A DNA stretch of 64,000 nucleotides from SXOA01 sp046153945 (GCA_046153945.1 JBJXFF010000201.1:9372-73371); one strand, 5' to 3'; shown: positions 1 to 9,170, counted from the first letter of the stretch. The notes: generated from the sequence alone by a model not told the origin. Translations and numbers: made by a program.

Positions 1-603
1 GATGCCGACCAAAGCGCCGATTGACGCTCCGGCCAGGACATCGCTCAAGTAATGGTTGTGGGAGTGCATTCGCTGTAGTCCACCCAGTGCGGCGAGGATT
101 GCAAAGAGCCACCATCCGCGGGGATAAAAGAACGCCAGTCCACTGGCAAGTCCCACAGCGGTCGCCGTATGTGCTGACGGAAATGACTGGGTCAGGTGAG
201 TGTGCTGATGGTTGGCCCAGGTGGTGAACGACTCAATTGCCGTGGCAGCAACGTGGTCCATGTCTTTGGGGCGATGACGACCAACGAAGAGCTTTACTGC
301 ATCCGCCGCCAGTCCCGCGCCGTAGGTCGCAAGCGCCAAACGGGGGAGCACTCGCCAGCCGCGCGGATCCAGCGCGGCCGCCGCCAGCAAGATGAAAGCC
401 GCTGTCAGTCCGTAACCAAAGGCTTCGCAGAGTCGAACCGTGGTGTTCAAGTCCCCTCGCCAGGGTTCTTTTGCAAAGTACCTCGCGATGGGGAGATCAA
501 GCCAGAGCGCTCCCACCGCCAAGATCGCCAGGGCAATCGGCAGGATCAGGCGCTTCCAAACGGAGCGCTGGGCGGGAAAGGAGGGATCAGCATGCTCGAC
601 CAT
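1..603 (-). CDS. PAP2-superfamily phosphatase, partial (C-terminus off window)
   Basis: This is the N-terminal 201 residues of a membrane phosphatidic-acid/undecaprenyl-diphosphate-type phosphatase. It is open to the left edge, so the stop codon is missing. All three PAP2 signature blocks are visible: KLFVGRHRP (K-x6-RP), SFPSAHTATA (PSGH-like) and a block around HNHYLSDVLAG (the His-x3-Asp part). Hydrophobic segments lie around residues 15-35, 60-80 and between the motifs. The family hydrolyses lipid phosphates on the outer face of the cytoplasmic membrane. Which lipid this copy uses cannot be told. ATG at 603 is the first in-frame Met; no strong ribosome site was seen. It diverges from the DUF374 acyltransferase at 705, so two lipid enzymes share an upstream region of about 100 bp. 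Confidence 0.85.
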   Translation of the reverse strand, partial: MVEHADPSFPAQRSVWKRLILPIALAILAVGALWLDLPIARYFAKEPWRGDLNTTVRLCEAFGYGLTAAFILLAAAALDPRGWRVLPRLALATYGAGLAADAVKLFVGRHRPKDMDHVAATAIESFTTWANHQHTHLTQSFPSAHTATAVGLASGLAFFYPRGWWLFAILAALGGLQRMHSHNHYLSDVLAGASIGALVGI

Positions 604-704
604 GCCAGCGATGCTATCGCGCCAGGGCGAACTGACATAGGCCGAAGGGATGCACCTAGATAATATCCGCAACGGAATCTGGGGAATGCTTCAGGAGGCC
701 AGCG

Positions 705-1403
705 ATGGAAAACAAGAGCCGCTTTCTCGCCCGCATTGCCGGCTGGCTGGTGGCCCAGTTGGTCCGCCTTTGGCTGTGTACCCTGCGAGTTCATGTCGAC
801 GATGCCCATGGAATCGCAAACCCTCGTGCTAGCGGCAGCCGAAGGCTGATCTACTGCTTCTGGCACGAGGATCTGCTTTCTTGGGCTTCCTTGTTTCGAG
901 GATCAGGCGTCCAACTGCTCATCAGCCACAGTCGTGGCGGTGCTGTCTTCGGCTCGATGATCGACGGGCTTGGGCTTCACGCGTCCCGCAACGTCGGCAC
1001 GGAACGAAATGGCGCGAATGTGGGCGTTGCTCCCGATGGCCCGCGGGGACCCAGGCAGGAGTTTCAGGCCGGGGCGCTGCTTCTCGCCTCGCGGACGGGA
1101 ATGCCGCTGGTCGCCATGGCTCTGGCCTATGACCGCCCGTGGCGCTTGGCGCGGTGGGACAGATTCGTGATTCCTCGCCCCTTCTCCCGAGTCGTCCTCT
1201 GCATGAACAAGCCGCTGCCAGTCTCCGCGGGAGCCGGATCCAAGTCCTTGGAAGACCAGCGGCTCAGGGTCGCGGGGATGATGCAAGAATCGGCCAGTCG
1301 CGCCGAAGCGCTCCTCCGCCGCTGGCGCAAAGGAGAGCGGCTGCCGCTCGTGTCGCCGGAAGCGAAAGCACTGGATGCCCTTGCGTTTCGCAAGTCGGCA
1401 TAG
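705..1403 (+). CDS. DUF374 / lysophospholipid acyltransferase-like protein
   Basis: A 232-aa protein with the layout of the DUF374 branch of the LPLAT superfamily: a hydrophobic N-terminus (residues 8-28), the block FWHEDLLSW that stands where acyltransferases carry their His motif, then SRGGAVFGSMI and APDGPRGPRQEFQAGAL, which includes the family's DGPRGP signature. LPLAT enzymes move acyl groups to lipid acceptors at the inner membrane; in lipid-A pathways DUF374 members are proposed acyltransferases. An AGGAGG ribosome site sits 9 nt before ATG 705, which decides the start. The substrate is unknown. The divergent PAP2 gene fits a membrane-lipid context. Confidence 0.85.
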   Translation: MENKSRFLARIAGWLVAQLVRLWLCTLRVHVDDAHGIANPRASGSRRLIYCFWHEDLLSWASLFRGSGVQLLISHSRGGAVFGSMIDGLGLHASRNVGTERNGANVGVAPDGPRGPRQEFQAGALLLASRTGMPLVAMALAYDRPWRLARWDRFVIPRPFSRVVLCMNKPLPVSAGAGSKSLEDQRLRVAGMMQESASRAEALLRRWRKGERLPLVSPEAKALDALAFRKSA

Positions 1404-1414
1404 GCACCGGCGAA

Positions 1415-2359
1415 TTACATCGCTTGCAAGCCGCGGATTACCAGCTCCAAGAATTCCCGCGCCCGCCGGGCATTCGCATCGATCTCGTCGGCCGTCGTTG
1501 CCTTCACCGCAGGTACGGAAATATTCTCACTGCAGAGCGGCATGGTCAGGCCGGTGAAAGCAACATTGTGCAGCAGGCGGTAGTGGTCGATCTCCCCGAG
1601 GCCCGGCCCACAATCTTGATTGACCGGAAACATCCGGTGGTCCTTGATGCAGAAGCTGCGGATGTTGGCCACACAAGTTTTGACGTCTTGGAGCGGATTA
1701 ACCGTCCCCTTGGTGTAGTCCATCACGTTGCCGGCGTCGTAGTTCACCTGCACGTTCTTGTCGTCGACTTCGCGGACAATTTGGCCGGTCACCTCTCCGG
1801 TTTCGCCATGCTGCTTCACCACGAGCATGACACCATGGTCGCGGGCAATCGGGCCGAGTTCCTTGAAACGCTCCACCCACAACTTGCGGTTGGTTCCGCT
1901 CGTATGGCCGAATGTCAGTACTTGAGGCATTCCCGCGGCTTCTGCTTGCAAGATGCGGCTGTTGAAAACTTCCATTGCCTTGGGATCCTCGGGGTAAATG
2001 CCGCTGAACATCATGAGCGGTTCCAACCCGAGGTCACGGCACTTTTGCCCGAGTTCCTTGGCCTTCGCCGGATGGGCGTCGACCGGCATCACGGGGACCC
2101 CCTTCGAATCACCTTCCTCCTTGTGCGTCGTTCCCCAGGCCACAAACTTGTAACCCGCCCCTTGAATGCCGCTCAACGCACGCGCCAGCGGAAACTGGCT
2201 GTAGGGAAGCGTCATGCAGGCGATTTGGAAAGCCGTTGGTTTGCCAATCGCCTCTGCCTTCTCGTTGGCCGAGCATGAGTTCGGCGAATGAATCGCCAAA
2301 CTTCCCATTCCAATGGCGGCGGCTTGCAGAAGCGTTCGGCGTGACACTTGGGAAGTCAT
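1415..2359 (-). CDS. Tat-exported sugar phosphate isomerase/epimerase-like TIM barrel
   Basis: A 314-aa protein of the xylose-isomerase-like TIM-barrel family (AP endonuclease 2 fold). It begins with a twin-arginine style leader (SRRTLLQAAAIGMG), so it probably folds in the cytoplasm and is exported to the periplasm. Family-like metal-site segments are seen: LEPLMMFSG, VVKQHGETGEV, VNYDAGNVMDY and SFCIKDHR, which supply Glu/His/Asp ligands. The open frame extends further upstream but overlaps the gene at 2380, so ATG 2359 with a GAGGAT-type site upstream was chosen. It lies 20 bp downstream of a squalene-cyclase-repeat gene, so the two are probably cotranscribed. Planctomycetes carry many such paralogues with unknown carbohydrate substrates. 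Confidence 0.85.
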   Translation of the reverse strand: MTSQVSRRTLLQAAAIGMGSLAIHSPNSCSANEKAEAIGKPTAFQIACMTLPYSQFPLARALSGIQGAGYKFVAWGTTHKEEGDSKGVPVMPVDAHPAKAKELGQKCRDLGLEPLMMFSGIYPEDPKAMEVFNSRILQAEAAGMPQVLTFGHTSGTNRKLWVERFKELGPIARDHGVMLVVKQHGETGEVTGQIVREVDDKNVQVNYDAGNVMDYTKGTVNPLQDVKTCVANIRSFCIKDHRMFPVNQDCGPGLGEIDHYRLLHNVAFTGLTMPLCSENISVPAVKATTADEIDANARRAREFLELVIRGLQAM

Positions 2360-2379
2360 GGTGCTGTATCCTCTGCGGG

Positions 2380-3486
2380 TTAAAGAGGGAGTAGTTCCGC
2401 TAAAGCAACGATGCCCAGCCCCGTGGCAATCAGCGGATCGTTCTCGCGCATCCGGTCGCTCTCGTTCAGATAGCTCCCATCGGCCCGTGGCAATTTGACG
2501 AGCATTTCCAGCAGCGCCGATTTGCGATGCACAATGTCCGATGTAGGAAGCACCTTCAGGACTTTGGCGAGCGAAGTGTAATAGTAAAACCGCAGGCCGC
2601 GCTGCCAGCCAAGTTCCGGCGGCAGTCCCTCGAAACCGGGGACCAACTCCAGGCTGGGATGCTCCGCCAGCCAGGCGGCCGCTTTGAGGATTCGTTTGTC
2701 GTCGGCCTTGACGCCGCACGCGAGCAGCGCCCGGATGCCGTCACAAGTAGCTGTGCCGTAGGGGCGAGCTTCGCCGCGGGCTTGGTCCTTGAAGTCCGCC
2801 TTGTTATTGAGCGACATCGGCTCCGGAGTGAAGCAGAAGCCGCCGTCCTTTTGCTGGCAATGGCCGGTCCATGGGGCGGCGCGACCGAGGGCGGCTTGAA
2901 TCTCGCGGGCCTGCTTGCCGTCGGGTACTCGGCGAAGCTCTTCGGCCAGCGCCTCCAACACCAGGCAGGTGACGGAGACATTCGTTCCCGTTGTCACGCC
3001 GTGTGCATCCCCTTGTCCCAGCAGATCCCAACCGCCGTAGCTGGGGCTTTCCTTCTCGAAACCCCGCTCCTCCGCGCACTGAGCTCCGAGCAAGTAAACC
3101 AGAAGATCGCGGCGAATTCGCTCCTCTCCTGCCAGTTCCAGCCGTCGCCGCGACAGCAGCCAGAGTGCCGCGCCATAGGTGGGATGGTCGAGCGAGCCGT
3201 CCGGACAGGCGATGGTCCCGCGCTTGGCAAATCCCGCCTTAAGGAACTCGTACCCGCGAGCGATGGCTTCCGTCTGTTTCTTTCGCCACTCCGCCGGCGC
3301 GTGGCTGAGAGCATCGAGCACAAATGTCGTTAATGCCGCGCCCCCCTTAAGCTGGCCGTAAGTCTGCGAATGCCAGCCGCCGTCTTTGGCCTGCGCCTTG
3401 GCCAGATACGTCAGCCCCTTGTCCAAGGAAGCTGCGGCCTTGACGCCGAGCTCACGATTCTTGTCTTCATTGGGAGCCACGAGCAT
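2380..3486 (-). CDS. Prenyltransferase / squalene-oxidase repeat protein
   Basis: A 368-aa all-alpha protein with repeats like those in squalene-hopene cyclases and prenyltransferase beta subunits: AKDGGWHSQTYG near residue 35, PSYGGWDLLG near 150, QKDGGFCFTP near 210 and PRADGSYLNE near 335. These DGG(W/F/S) turns mark successive (alpha/alpha) barrel repeats. At 368 aa it is only about half the length of a cyclase and the DxDD catalytic motif is not seen. It is more likely a binding or structural repeat protein, as is common in planctomycetes, than a true cyclase. GGAGGGC upstream of ATG 3486 supports the start. The next gene begins 20 bp downstream. Confidence 0.8.
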   Translation of the reverse strand: MLVAPNEDKNRELGVKAAASLDKGLTYLAKAQAKDGGWHSQTYGQLKGGAALTTFVLDALSHAPAEWRKKQTEAIARGYEFLKAGFAKRGTIACPDGSLDHPTYGAALWLLSRRRLELAGEERIRRDLLVYLLGAQCAEERGFEKESPSYGGWDLLGQGDAHGVTTGTNVSVTCLVLEALAEELRRVPDGKQAREIQAALGRAAPWTGHCQQKDGGFCFTPEPMSLNNKADFKDQARGEARPYGTATCDGIRALLACGVKADDKRILKAAAWLAEHPSLELVPGFEGLPPELGWQRGLRFYYYTSLAKVLKVLPTSDIVHRKSALLEMLVKLPRADGSYLNESDRMRENDPLIATGLGIVALAELLPL

Positions 3487-3567
3487 GAGATGCCCTCCAG
3501 CGGTCTATCCTACCGAGCGAAAGCGGCGGACGGGAGAGATGGAGAGACGGCTGCCGGGTTGGAACAG

Positions 3568-4422
3568 CTATTTACTCTCGACCAAGCGGATGGCGTAGCC
3601 GCGCCAGAGCACTTTAAGCATGTCGTCGTCCCACTGCTCACGAGACAGTTCCTGCGTGGGATCGGCAATCGTGGCACTGCCATAGCTCGTGAAACCGGTC
3701 AGGACGACCGAGTGGTTCACGCCGGGAACCCAGCCGAATTCGCGAGTGAAATCGGTATCCCCCGAGGCGCTGGATTCCAGGCCGACGCTGATGATCATCG
3801 GACCCTTGAGTCTGGGGAGTTCTTGCCGAGAGCAGGCCACGACCTCCACGTCCCATTTCGTCCCCGCGGTTTTGAGCTTGAGCCCGCGATAAAGTCCTTG
3901 CCAACTGGTGCCGTGGCGGGTGAGGCAGAGATCCGCCATTTCCTGCTCGCTGGCCGAAATGCCGTGGGACTTGAGGAGCGTGGCGGCACTGGCGGCGGAG
4001 CAGGTGTAGTCCGTGGTTTGCAAGCAAGTTCCCATCCAGTCCCAGCGACTTTCGCATCGCGGCGCGGTGCCGAGGACCGGACTAAGCAGGGCATACACGG
4101 CCGTGCAAGCCAGCGCCCCGGCAGAGCCAATCCGTCGCCAGGAACAGTCGCGAGTCTTTTCCCAAGTGATCCCCGCCAGCACCGCGGCAAAGAGCGGCAG
4201 CCAGTTCGCCACGATAATCAGATTGGAAAACGGCAACCAGTTCGCCAGCCGAACGTCGTACCAGACGGAGCGGATGTAAAGAAGAAGCGCTCCAACCACA
4301 ATGAAGGCGAGCGTACTAAGTGTTCCGGACGAGAGTCGCCGGGCAAAATTCGTGGTCACTAGAAACAACGCTACCGCCAGCGCCGAAATCAGCACAAATC
4401 CCCAAACCAGATCGAGCGCCAT
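3568..4422 (-). CDS. Membrane-anchored C39-like peptidase domain protein
   Basis: A 284-aa protein with four likely transmembrane segments in residues 1-115, followed by a papain-like C39-type domain. The domain shows a Cys in TDYTCSAASA (C141), a His in PGVNHSVVLTGF and an Asp in IADPTQELS, in the order expected of the Cys-His-Asp triad of peptidase C39/C39-like families. C39 peptidases cleave double-Gly leader peptides of bacteriocins. Here no ABC transporter or peptide precursor is next door, so the substrate is unknown; planctomycetes have free-standing C39-like proteins. It is the first gene of a minus-strand run leading into the squalene-repeat gene after an 81-bp gap. Confidence 0.75.
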   Translation of the reverse strand: MALDLVWGFVLISALAVALFLVTTNFARRLSSGTLSTLAFIVVGALLLYIRSVWYDVRLANWLPFSNLIIVANWLPLFAAVLAGITWEKTRDCSWRRIGSAGALACTAVYALLSPVLGTAPRCESRWDWMGTCLQTTDYTCSAASAATLLKSHGISASEQEMADLCLTRHGTSWQGLYRGLKLKTAGTKWDVEVVACSRQELPRLKGPMIISVGLESSASGDTDFTREFGWVPGVNHSVVLTGFTSYGSATIADPTQELSREQWDDDMLKVLWRGYAIRLVESK

Positions 4423-4675
4423 GCCGAGCCTCCCTTGCGTGTTGCAAGAGGACCGTTCCAGCCATAAAACCGCGCGATGTCAGTTTCTCGCTCTTTTCCT
4501 CGTTGGCCCTTAAGCCGATAGATATGAAGAAAATGTGAAGATAAAAAGAAAGTTTACTGACGCCAACAATAATACATCATCGGCCCACACACGTCCAATA
4601 GTAAACTCCGGAAAAAAAGAAAACGCCGGCAAGGTCGCCGGTCGTTCGAGAGATCGCGAGGGTTTCCACAGAACT

Positions 4676-6742
4676 CTACTGCGCGTGTGGCGGCTTGAGT
4701 TGCCATCGTTCGTCGAAGAAGTCAGCGTCGGCGATTTTGCCGGGCCAGACGGAGCCAGGGGGCGTGGTGAGGTCGACGACCGCCCAGTCGGGGAGCATCG
4801 GGACCTGGCGGGCGTTGTTGAGGTAGGCGAAGTCCCGGTAGGTGAAGCTGCTGTTGAGGACGACGTAGCGGTAAGGGAATAGCGGGTTGGGATAGATGGC
4901 AATCAGGGCATGCTTGTCCGCTGGGAATTTGCGGTCCTTCCCTACCGTGATGCTTTCTTTCGTCCACTGGATCGGCAGCTTGTCGGCGATTTTTGCGAGG
5001 ACGCTGTTCGAGCCGGGGTCCCCCCAAAGGACGATGTTCGAGCCTTCCATATCCTGCTGCGTGACATCAACATCATTCTTCACCCGCGCATTCCCGCGGA
5101 ACTGCCGCCGCCAATGTTCGATAGCCCGCGTCAATTCGGCCTCGCTCCACTTGCCAGCCATCTCGTTCCAGGGCTTGCCGGTGGGGCGGACGAAGATGAA
5201 GGAGTCAAGAAAAGCGTCGTCGATGGGGCCTTGAAGGCCATGCTTTTTGCGTAGGCCGCCGTCGGAAGGGCGGGGGCCGAGCTTCCATTTGCCGTCAGTC
5301 TTATGTACGGAGATTTTTAGTGAGCCATCGCTAGATTTTTTGACCTCGCCTATTGACCCTTTTTCCAAATCAGCTGTGCTCAGATTACGATCTGGTTTAA
5401 ATGCTCCAGAGACAAAGGAGACCATTCCTGATCGGAGAACCGAATTTATGTGATCTGCGGGCAGAAAGTCCAAAGTGAGTGCAGAAACGCCGTCGGTGTC
5501 AAAAACAAGCCATTGGCCGATGGTGGTGAATTGAGTTCTGCCCACCAGCCAGTGCTCGTCGAGTTCGTCGATGACGAGCGACTGCGAGCGGTTGAATCGC
5601 AATGTGGGAGTGACGAATAGATTCGGGCGACCTGACACTCCTAGTTTCGAAAGGTCGCTCATCCGCCTCTCCACTTCTTCCTTACCCTCCGGATGAATCG
5701 AATGCCGCGTCCCTGGCCCAATGACATGCCTTAACTCAATCCCTTCCTTCCACATCGCCGGCTCCATGATGTAAGCGGCTTGCTTTTGGTTGTCGAGTTC
5801 GCCCGAGTAGGCGACGACGGGGCACTGCCGGAGATTGGCGGCCCAACCGGGGCAGTCGTACCATTGCCAAAGTTTCCGCTCCCACCAGGTCGGCTGGAGG
5901 TTCTCTTTCTGAAAGACCTTAAGAAAATCGGGGGTTTCGCTGAACCCCGCGCCGGGGTTGGCGGCGAACCAGCGGTCGGGATAGTGGACGGCGAAATGCC
6001 AGGCGGACGCCCCACCCATCGAGAAGCCTCGGACGCTGATCCGGTCCTCGTCCACGCGGTAGCGGCGTTTGACGGAGTCGAGAGCCTCCAGGGCGTCAAT
6101 CTCTCCCGCGAACTTGGCCGCGTTGCAGTAGCGGCCGTAGGGATGCAGCACGATGGTGTCGTCGGGATTGATCGAGCCAATGTTGTTCATCCGGTCCTTG
6201 ATAAAATTCAGCTCGCTGAGGACCTCTCCGCGGCCGTGAAACCAAAGATCCGTCCGATACCTTTGCGGCCCCTTGGGGTTGTAGCTTTCCGGAATGACCA
6301 GCCCATACGGTTGCACCGAGCCGTCGATTTTGGAGACATAGCCACGAACGACGAGGCCAGTGGCGGTGGTCCAGGGTGCTTCGCCTCTTTGCAGCAGCCG
6401 AGCCCGTTCGAGTCCGATCCCCAGTTGATAGCCGGCAACGCCAAGCTCTTGTGGGTCGAATATCTCTTGATAGACGAGCGCATCGTGGACGCTCTTGTAG
6501 AAAATCTCTACGTCCGGCCAAAGCTCGCGGCTCTTGTGATCGCTGTTTTTCTTGATTTGATCGATCTGGGTGCGGAGCTTGGCCAGGAGATCCTCGAGCT
6601 CTTTGCGCTGCTCCGCCGGCACTTCGATTCCCAGTTTCGGAACGCGACGAACATTTGTAGGAATATTGTCGGAGGGGCCGTCGGCGAGGGAAATGGAGAA
6701 GGGGAAGAAGAAAACTAACACGGCAAAGAAGATGCGCGGCAT
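4676..6742 (-). CDS. Secreted alpha/beta hydrolase (prolyl-oligopeptidase/PHB-esterase type)
   Basis: A 688-aa protein with a cleavable leader (MPRIFFAVLVFFFPFSIS). The middle part has the esterase core with the nucleophile elbow GFSMGGASAW (Ser about 241), preceded by a strand-turn with HPYGRYCNAAKFAGE and followed by VVAYSGELDNQ (acid) and GPGTRHSIHPEG (His). That is the Ser-Asp/Glu-His order of peptidase S9/feruloyl-esterase-like hydrolases. The C-terminal half, about residues 380-688, is a separate region common in planctomycete homologues. It is likely periplasmic and acts on an ester or peptide bond in complex carbon, with the substrate unknown. Upstream is a GC hairpin repeat at 6821. 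Confidence 0.8.
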   Translation of the reverse strand: MPRIFFAVLVFFFPFSISLADGPSDNIPTNVRRVPKLGIEVPAEQRKELEDLLAKLRTQIDQIKKNSDHKSRELWPDVEIFYKSVHDALVYQEIFDPQELGVAGYQLGIGLERARLLQRGEAPWTTATGLVVRGYVSKIDGSVQPYGLVIPESYNPKGPQRYRTDLWFHGRGEVLSELNFIKDRMNNIGSINPDDTIVLHPYGRYCNAAKFAGEIDALEALDSVKRRYRVDEDRISVRGFSMGGASAWHFAVHYPDRWFAANPGAGFSETPDFLKVFQKENLQPTWWERKLWQWYDCPGWAANLRQCPVVAYSGELDNQKQAAYIMEPAMWKEGIELRHVIGPGTRHSIHPEGKEEVERRMSDLSKLGVSGRPNLFVTPTLRFNRSQSLVIDELDEHWLVGRTQFTTIGQWLVFDTDGVSALTLDFLPADHINSVLRSGMVSFVSGAFKPDRNLSTADLEKGSIGEVKKSSDGSLKISVHKTDGKWKLGPRPSDGGLRKKHGLQGPIDDAFLDSFIFVRPTGKPWNEMAGKWSEAELTRAIEHWRRQFRGNARVKNDVDVTQQDMEGSNIVLWGDPGSNSVLAKIADKLPIQWTKESITVGKDRKFPADKHALIAIYPNPLFPYRYVVLNSSFTYRDFAYLNNARQVPMLPDWAVVDLTTPPGSVWPGKIADADFFDERWQLKPPHAQ

Positions 6743-6820
6743 GGGAGGACCACCAAACTCAAAGACACGAAGAGAGGCAAAGACGCTGGGGCGATTATAC
6801 GCGTTTGTGCGAAGCGAGTA

Positions 6821-6850
6821 GTATCAGGGGGCTGACACCCCCCGCTCACC
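6821..6850. repeat. GC-hairpin repeat, copy 1 (pairs with 61176-61206)
   Basis: A short element with core TATCAGGGGGCTGACACCCC, which can fold as a hairpin. A nearly identical element occurs in reverse orientation at 61176-61206. It abuts the stop codon of the SDR gene (6850) and could work as a bidirectional terminator, but it resembles a dispersed repeat. Confidence 0.55.
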
Positions 6851-7617
6851 TATTTGGCACCCATGCGGATGGCACCATCCAGCCGTAGGATCGCGCCGTT
6901 GAACATAACGTTCTCCACGATGTGCCGGGCGAAGGCAGCGAATTCAGCGGGTCGGCCGAGACGAGGTGGGAAGGGGCACTGTTCTTCCAGCGACTGCTTC
7001 ACAGCGGGGGGAGCACCCTGCATCATCGCGGTTTCGAAGACACCAGGAGCAATGGCGACGACACGGATGCCAAACTTGGCCAGTTCGCGAGCGGCGGGGA
7101 GGGTCATCGAGGCGACGCCCCCTTTGGATGCGGAATAGGCAGCCTGGCCGATCTGTCCTTCGAAAACCGACACCGAAGCGGTGTTGATGATGACACCCCG
7201 CTCCCCTTCTTCATTCGGCTCATTGGAGGTCATCGCAGCCGCGGCCAGGCGGAGCATGTTAAACGAGCCGATGAGGTTGATCTGAATGACCTTGGTGAAC
7301 AGTGCCAGATCATGCGGCCCTTCCCGCCCTACAATTCGGCTGCCGGCGAGGATGCCCGCGCAGTTGACGAGGCCATGCAAGCCGCCGAAATGACTCTTGG
7401 CGACATCCACTGCCGCCTGAGCGCTTTCTGGCGAAGTTACATCCGTCTTTTGATAGTAGGTCGTCGCTCCGAGTTCCGCCGCCAAGGCTTCTCCCCGAGC
7501 CTCACTTAAATCGGCAATGACGACGTTGCCACCTGCTGCCGCGAAATTTCGTACTGTGGCTTCGCCAAGGCCGGAAGCACCACCGGTGACGAGAAATGTA
7601 TTGCCGCTAAGTTTCAT
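6850..7617 (-). CDS. Short-chain dehydrogenase, 3-hydroxyacyl-CoA dehydrogenase type 2-like
   Basis: A 255-aa classical SDR. The Rossmann glycine motif TGGASGLGE (residues 11-19), the NCAG motif, the catalytic Ser in NTASVSV, and Tyr/Lys in YSASKGG are all intact. It most resembles HSD17B10/3-hydroxy-2-methylbutyryl-CoA dehydrogenases, with the insertion around NEPNEEGERGV and the C-terminal NGAILRLDGAIRM. Such enzymes oxidise 3-hydroxyacyl-CoA with NAD+ in fatty-acid or isoleucine breakdown, in the cytoplasm. It stands alone; other beta-oxidation-type genes are 28-32 kb away in the window. Confidence 0.9.
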   Translation of the reverse strand: MKLSGNTFLVTGGASGLGEATVRNFAAAGGNVVIADLSEARGEALAAELGATTYYQKTDVTSPESAQAAVDVAKSHFGGLHGLVNCAGILAGSRIVGREGPHDLALFTKVIQINLIGSFNMLRLAAAAMTSNEPNEEGERGVIINTASVSVFEGQIGQAAYSASKGGVASMTLPAARELAKFGIRVVAIAPGVFETAMMQGAPPAVKQSLEEQCPFPPRLGRPAEFAAFARHIVENVMFNGAILRLDGAIRMGAK

Positions 7618-7691
7618 GCCCGGATACTAACCCGAAGCGTCAGCGAGGGAAATAAGCCCTCTCATTCCGCAAGGGATGGTACACTCTTCGA

Positions 7692-7946
7692 ATGCGAGAG
7701 GCCGGAAATTCTTCTGCGCGGGCCTGGGCCATCACTCTTGTGCTGCTGGTCATGCTGGCAATTATCTACCCGCTGTCGATGGGGCCGATGTTCTGGATCT
7801 GCAAAGACTCAGACGGATCGTTGGAAGACAATCTCAGGGCGAAGACATTTCGCGTGGTTTATCAACCCACAATCTGGATTTGGCGAGAAGGACCACCACC
7901 GATAAGAGATGCGTATCGGCGTTACATTTCAATTTGGATGGATTAA
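7692..7946 (+). CDS. Small single-pass membrane protein, unknown
   Basis: An 84-aa protein with one strongly hydrophobic segment (residues 13-35, ending in a YPLSMGPMFW-like turn) and a short soluble C-terminus with aromatic residues. No family was recognised. Similar short proteins with a PLS(M)GP motif after the membrane helix are scattered in planctomycetes. ATG 7692 was chosen over 7676, which is in another frame. It converges on trmB with a 16-bp gap. Confidence 0.55.
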   Translation: MREAGNSSARAWAITLVLLVMLAIIYPLSMGPMFWICKDSDGSLEDNLRAKTFRVVYQPTIWIWREGPPPIRDAYRRYISIWMD

Positions 7947-7962
7947 GAGGCACTTCGATTGT

Positions 7963-8610
7963 TTAACCATCAAGCCTCTTAAACTCCGCCCGAAAGACCG
8001 GCAGTTCGTGCAGCCGCGTTCGCCGCTCAAAGTGTGTGCGATAGTCGAGATCATGCTCGGGAAGCCGTTCGGCAACGTCGAGAGGGCCAGTGAGAGTGGT
8101 TGCCTGAGGAATCAATTCCAGCGTGGATTGAAAATACTCCTCGACGTCGGTCCAAAAGTGAAGCGAACCTCCGGGCGCGAGTGTCCGCAGGACATCTTTC
8201 AAGAATGGCTCGTTCAGAACACGCCGCCGCCGGTGCCGCTTTTTCCACCAGGGATCGGGGAAATAAACATGGACAGCAGCAAGTGACGAATCGGGAATCC
8301 ATTTGTTAAAGAGTGCCAGTCCATCGCCGCAAACTGCCTTGGCATTGGGCACAGCCAGCTTCGCCAGCCGTGCAGCAGCAAACCGAGCGTATTTGAAGGA
8401 GATTTCAATGCCGAGGTAGTCTCGCTCGGGATGTGCCTGTGAAGCAGCGGCAAGGAAGAGTCCCTTTCCGCTGCCGACTTCAACTTCCAGCGGCGCTACA
8501 CGGCCAAAAAGGGCTGACTGATCGAAAGGAACCGGCAGCGCTTCCGCTTCACGAAAGTGCTGGGAAAGGTCAAGCGCAGGATCAATTTTCGGAAGAGCGC
8601 GGCGACCCAT
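7963..8610 (-). CDS. trmB: tRNA (guanine-N7-)-methyltransferase TrmB
   Basis: A 215-aa enzyme that methylates G46 in the tRNA variable loop using S-adenosylmethionine. The SAM-binding block EVEVGSGKGLFL, the acidic loop LGIEISFKYA, the family hallmark VYFPDPWWKKRHRRRR and the C-terminal TxFERR are all present. Length is normal. It is the last gene of a tight minus operon, 5 bp after fabZ, with a 32-aa basic protein gene first. Confidence 0.95.
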   Translation of the reverse strand: MGRRALPKIDPALDLSQHFREAEALPVPFDQSALFGRVAPLEVEVGSGKGLFLAAASQAHPERDYLGIEISFKYARFAAARLAKLAVPNAKAVCGDGLALFNKWIPDSSLAAVHVYFPDPWWKKRHRRRRVLNEPFLKDVLRTLAPGGSLHFWTDVEEYFQSTLELIPQATTLTGPLDVAERLPEHDLDYRTHFERRTRLHELPVFRAEFKRLDG

Positions 8611-8615
8611 AGCGC

Positions 8616-9143
8616 TTATGCCTGCTGCCGCTTGGCCGTGAATTCTCGCACAGCGTCGACGGGAATTGGAACTCCCTTAAGAATACCTTCGGCGACGATT
8701 TTGTCCTTCACCACGCCCTGAAAGTCGCAAACGATCATGCGTCCACGACGGACCTTGCTCATACGGCACATCACAATCAGCCGGTCGCCAGGGAGGACGC
8801 TATCGCGAAAGCGAACCCCCTCCAAACCCCCAAAGCCGACAATATCCGCTCCGAGCATGTCATACTTCTGGGTCACAAAGCTGCAAAGCTGGGCAATGGA
8901 CTCCAGAATGACCACCCCTGGCATCAGGGGGAGGCCAGGCATATGCCCCCGGACCCAGAACTCCTTGTCCGTGACATCTTTATAACCGACGCAAGAGACA
9001 TCCTCCTGATTGGCATAAACCACGGCCGTCAGCTGCTCCATTTCGAAGCGCTGCGGATTGTATTTGCGGATTTCCTCCAGGTCAGCAATGGGCCGGCTGA
9101 AGTCGATCTGCGAGAGGTCCACCAGGAACTCTTTGTCAGACAC
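8616..9143 (-). CDS. fabZ: Beta-hydroxyacyl-ACP dehydratase FabZ-like
   Basis: A 175-aa hotdog-fold dehydratase. The catalytic segment WVRGHMPGLPLMPGVVILES carries the FabZ/FabA H-x-x-x-P-x-x-P-G pattern, followed by AQLCSFV. The N-terminal extension of about 45 residues is longer than in E. coli FabZ but usual for planctomycete copies, which often exist in several paralogues. The enzyme removes water from 3-hydroxyacyl-ACP in type II fatty-acid synthesis. The start is GTG 9143 with an AGAGGA site 9 nt upstream. It lies between trmB (5 bp) and the small basic protein gene (27 bp). Confidence 0.9.
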   Translation of the reverse strand: MSDKEFLVDLSQIDFSRPIADLEEIRKYNPQRFEMEQLTAVVYANQEDVSCVGYKDVTDKEFWVRGHMPGLPLMPGVVILESIAQLCSFVTQKYDMLGADIVGFGGLEGVRFRDSVLPGDRLIVMCRMSKVRRGRMIVCDFQGVVKDKIVAEGILKGVPIPVDAVREFTAKRQQA

Positions 9144-9170
9144 AACACAATTCCTCTGCGAGGGGCCACA

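Noticed and set aside
1139..2278. 379-aa plus-strand frame opposite the sugar isomerase-like gene
   Set aside because: It is antisense to a gene with clear family motifs and a Tat leader, and reads as Arg/His-rich with no motif.
2380..3486. A functional squalene-hopene cyclase
   Set aside because: The protein is half the needed length and lacks the DxDD catalytic motif; only the repeat fold is supported.
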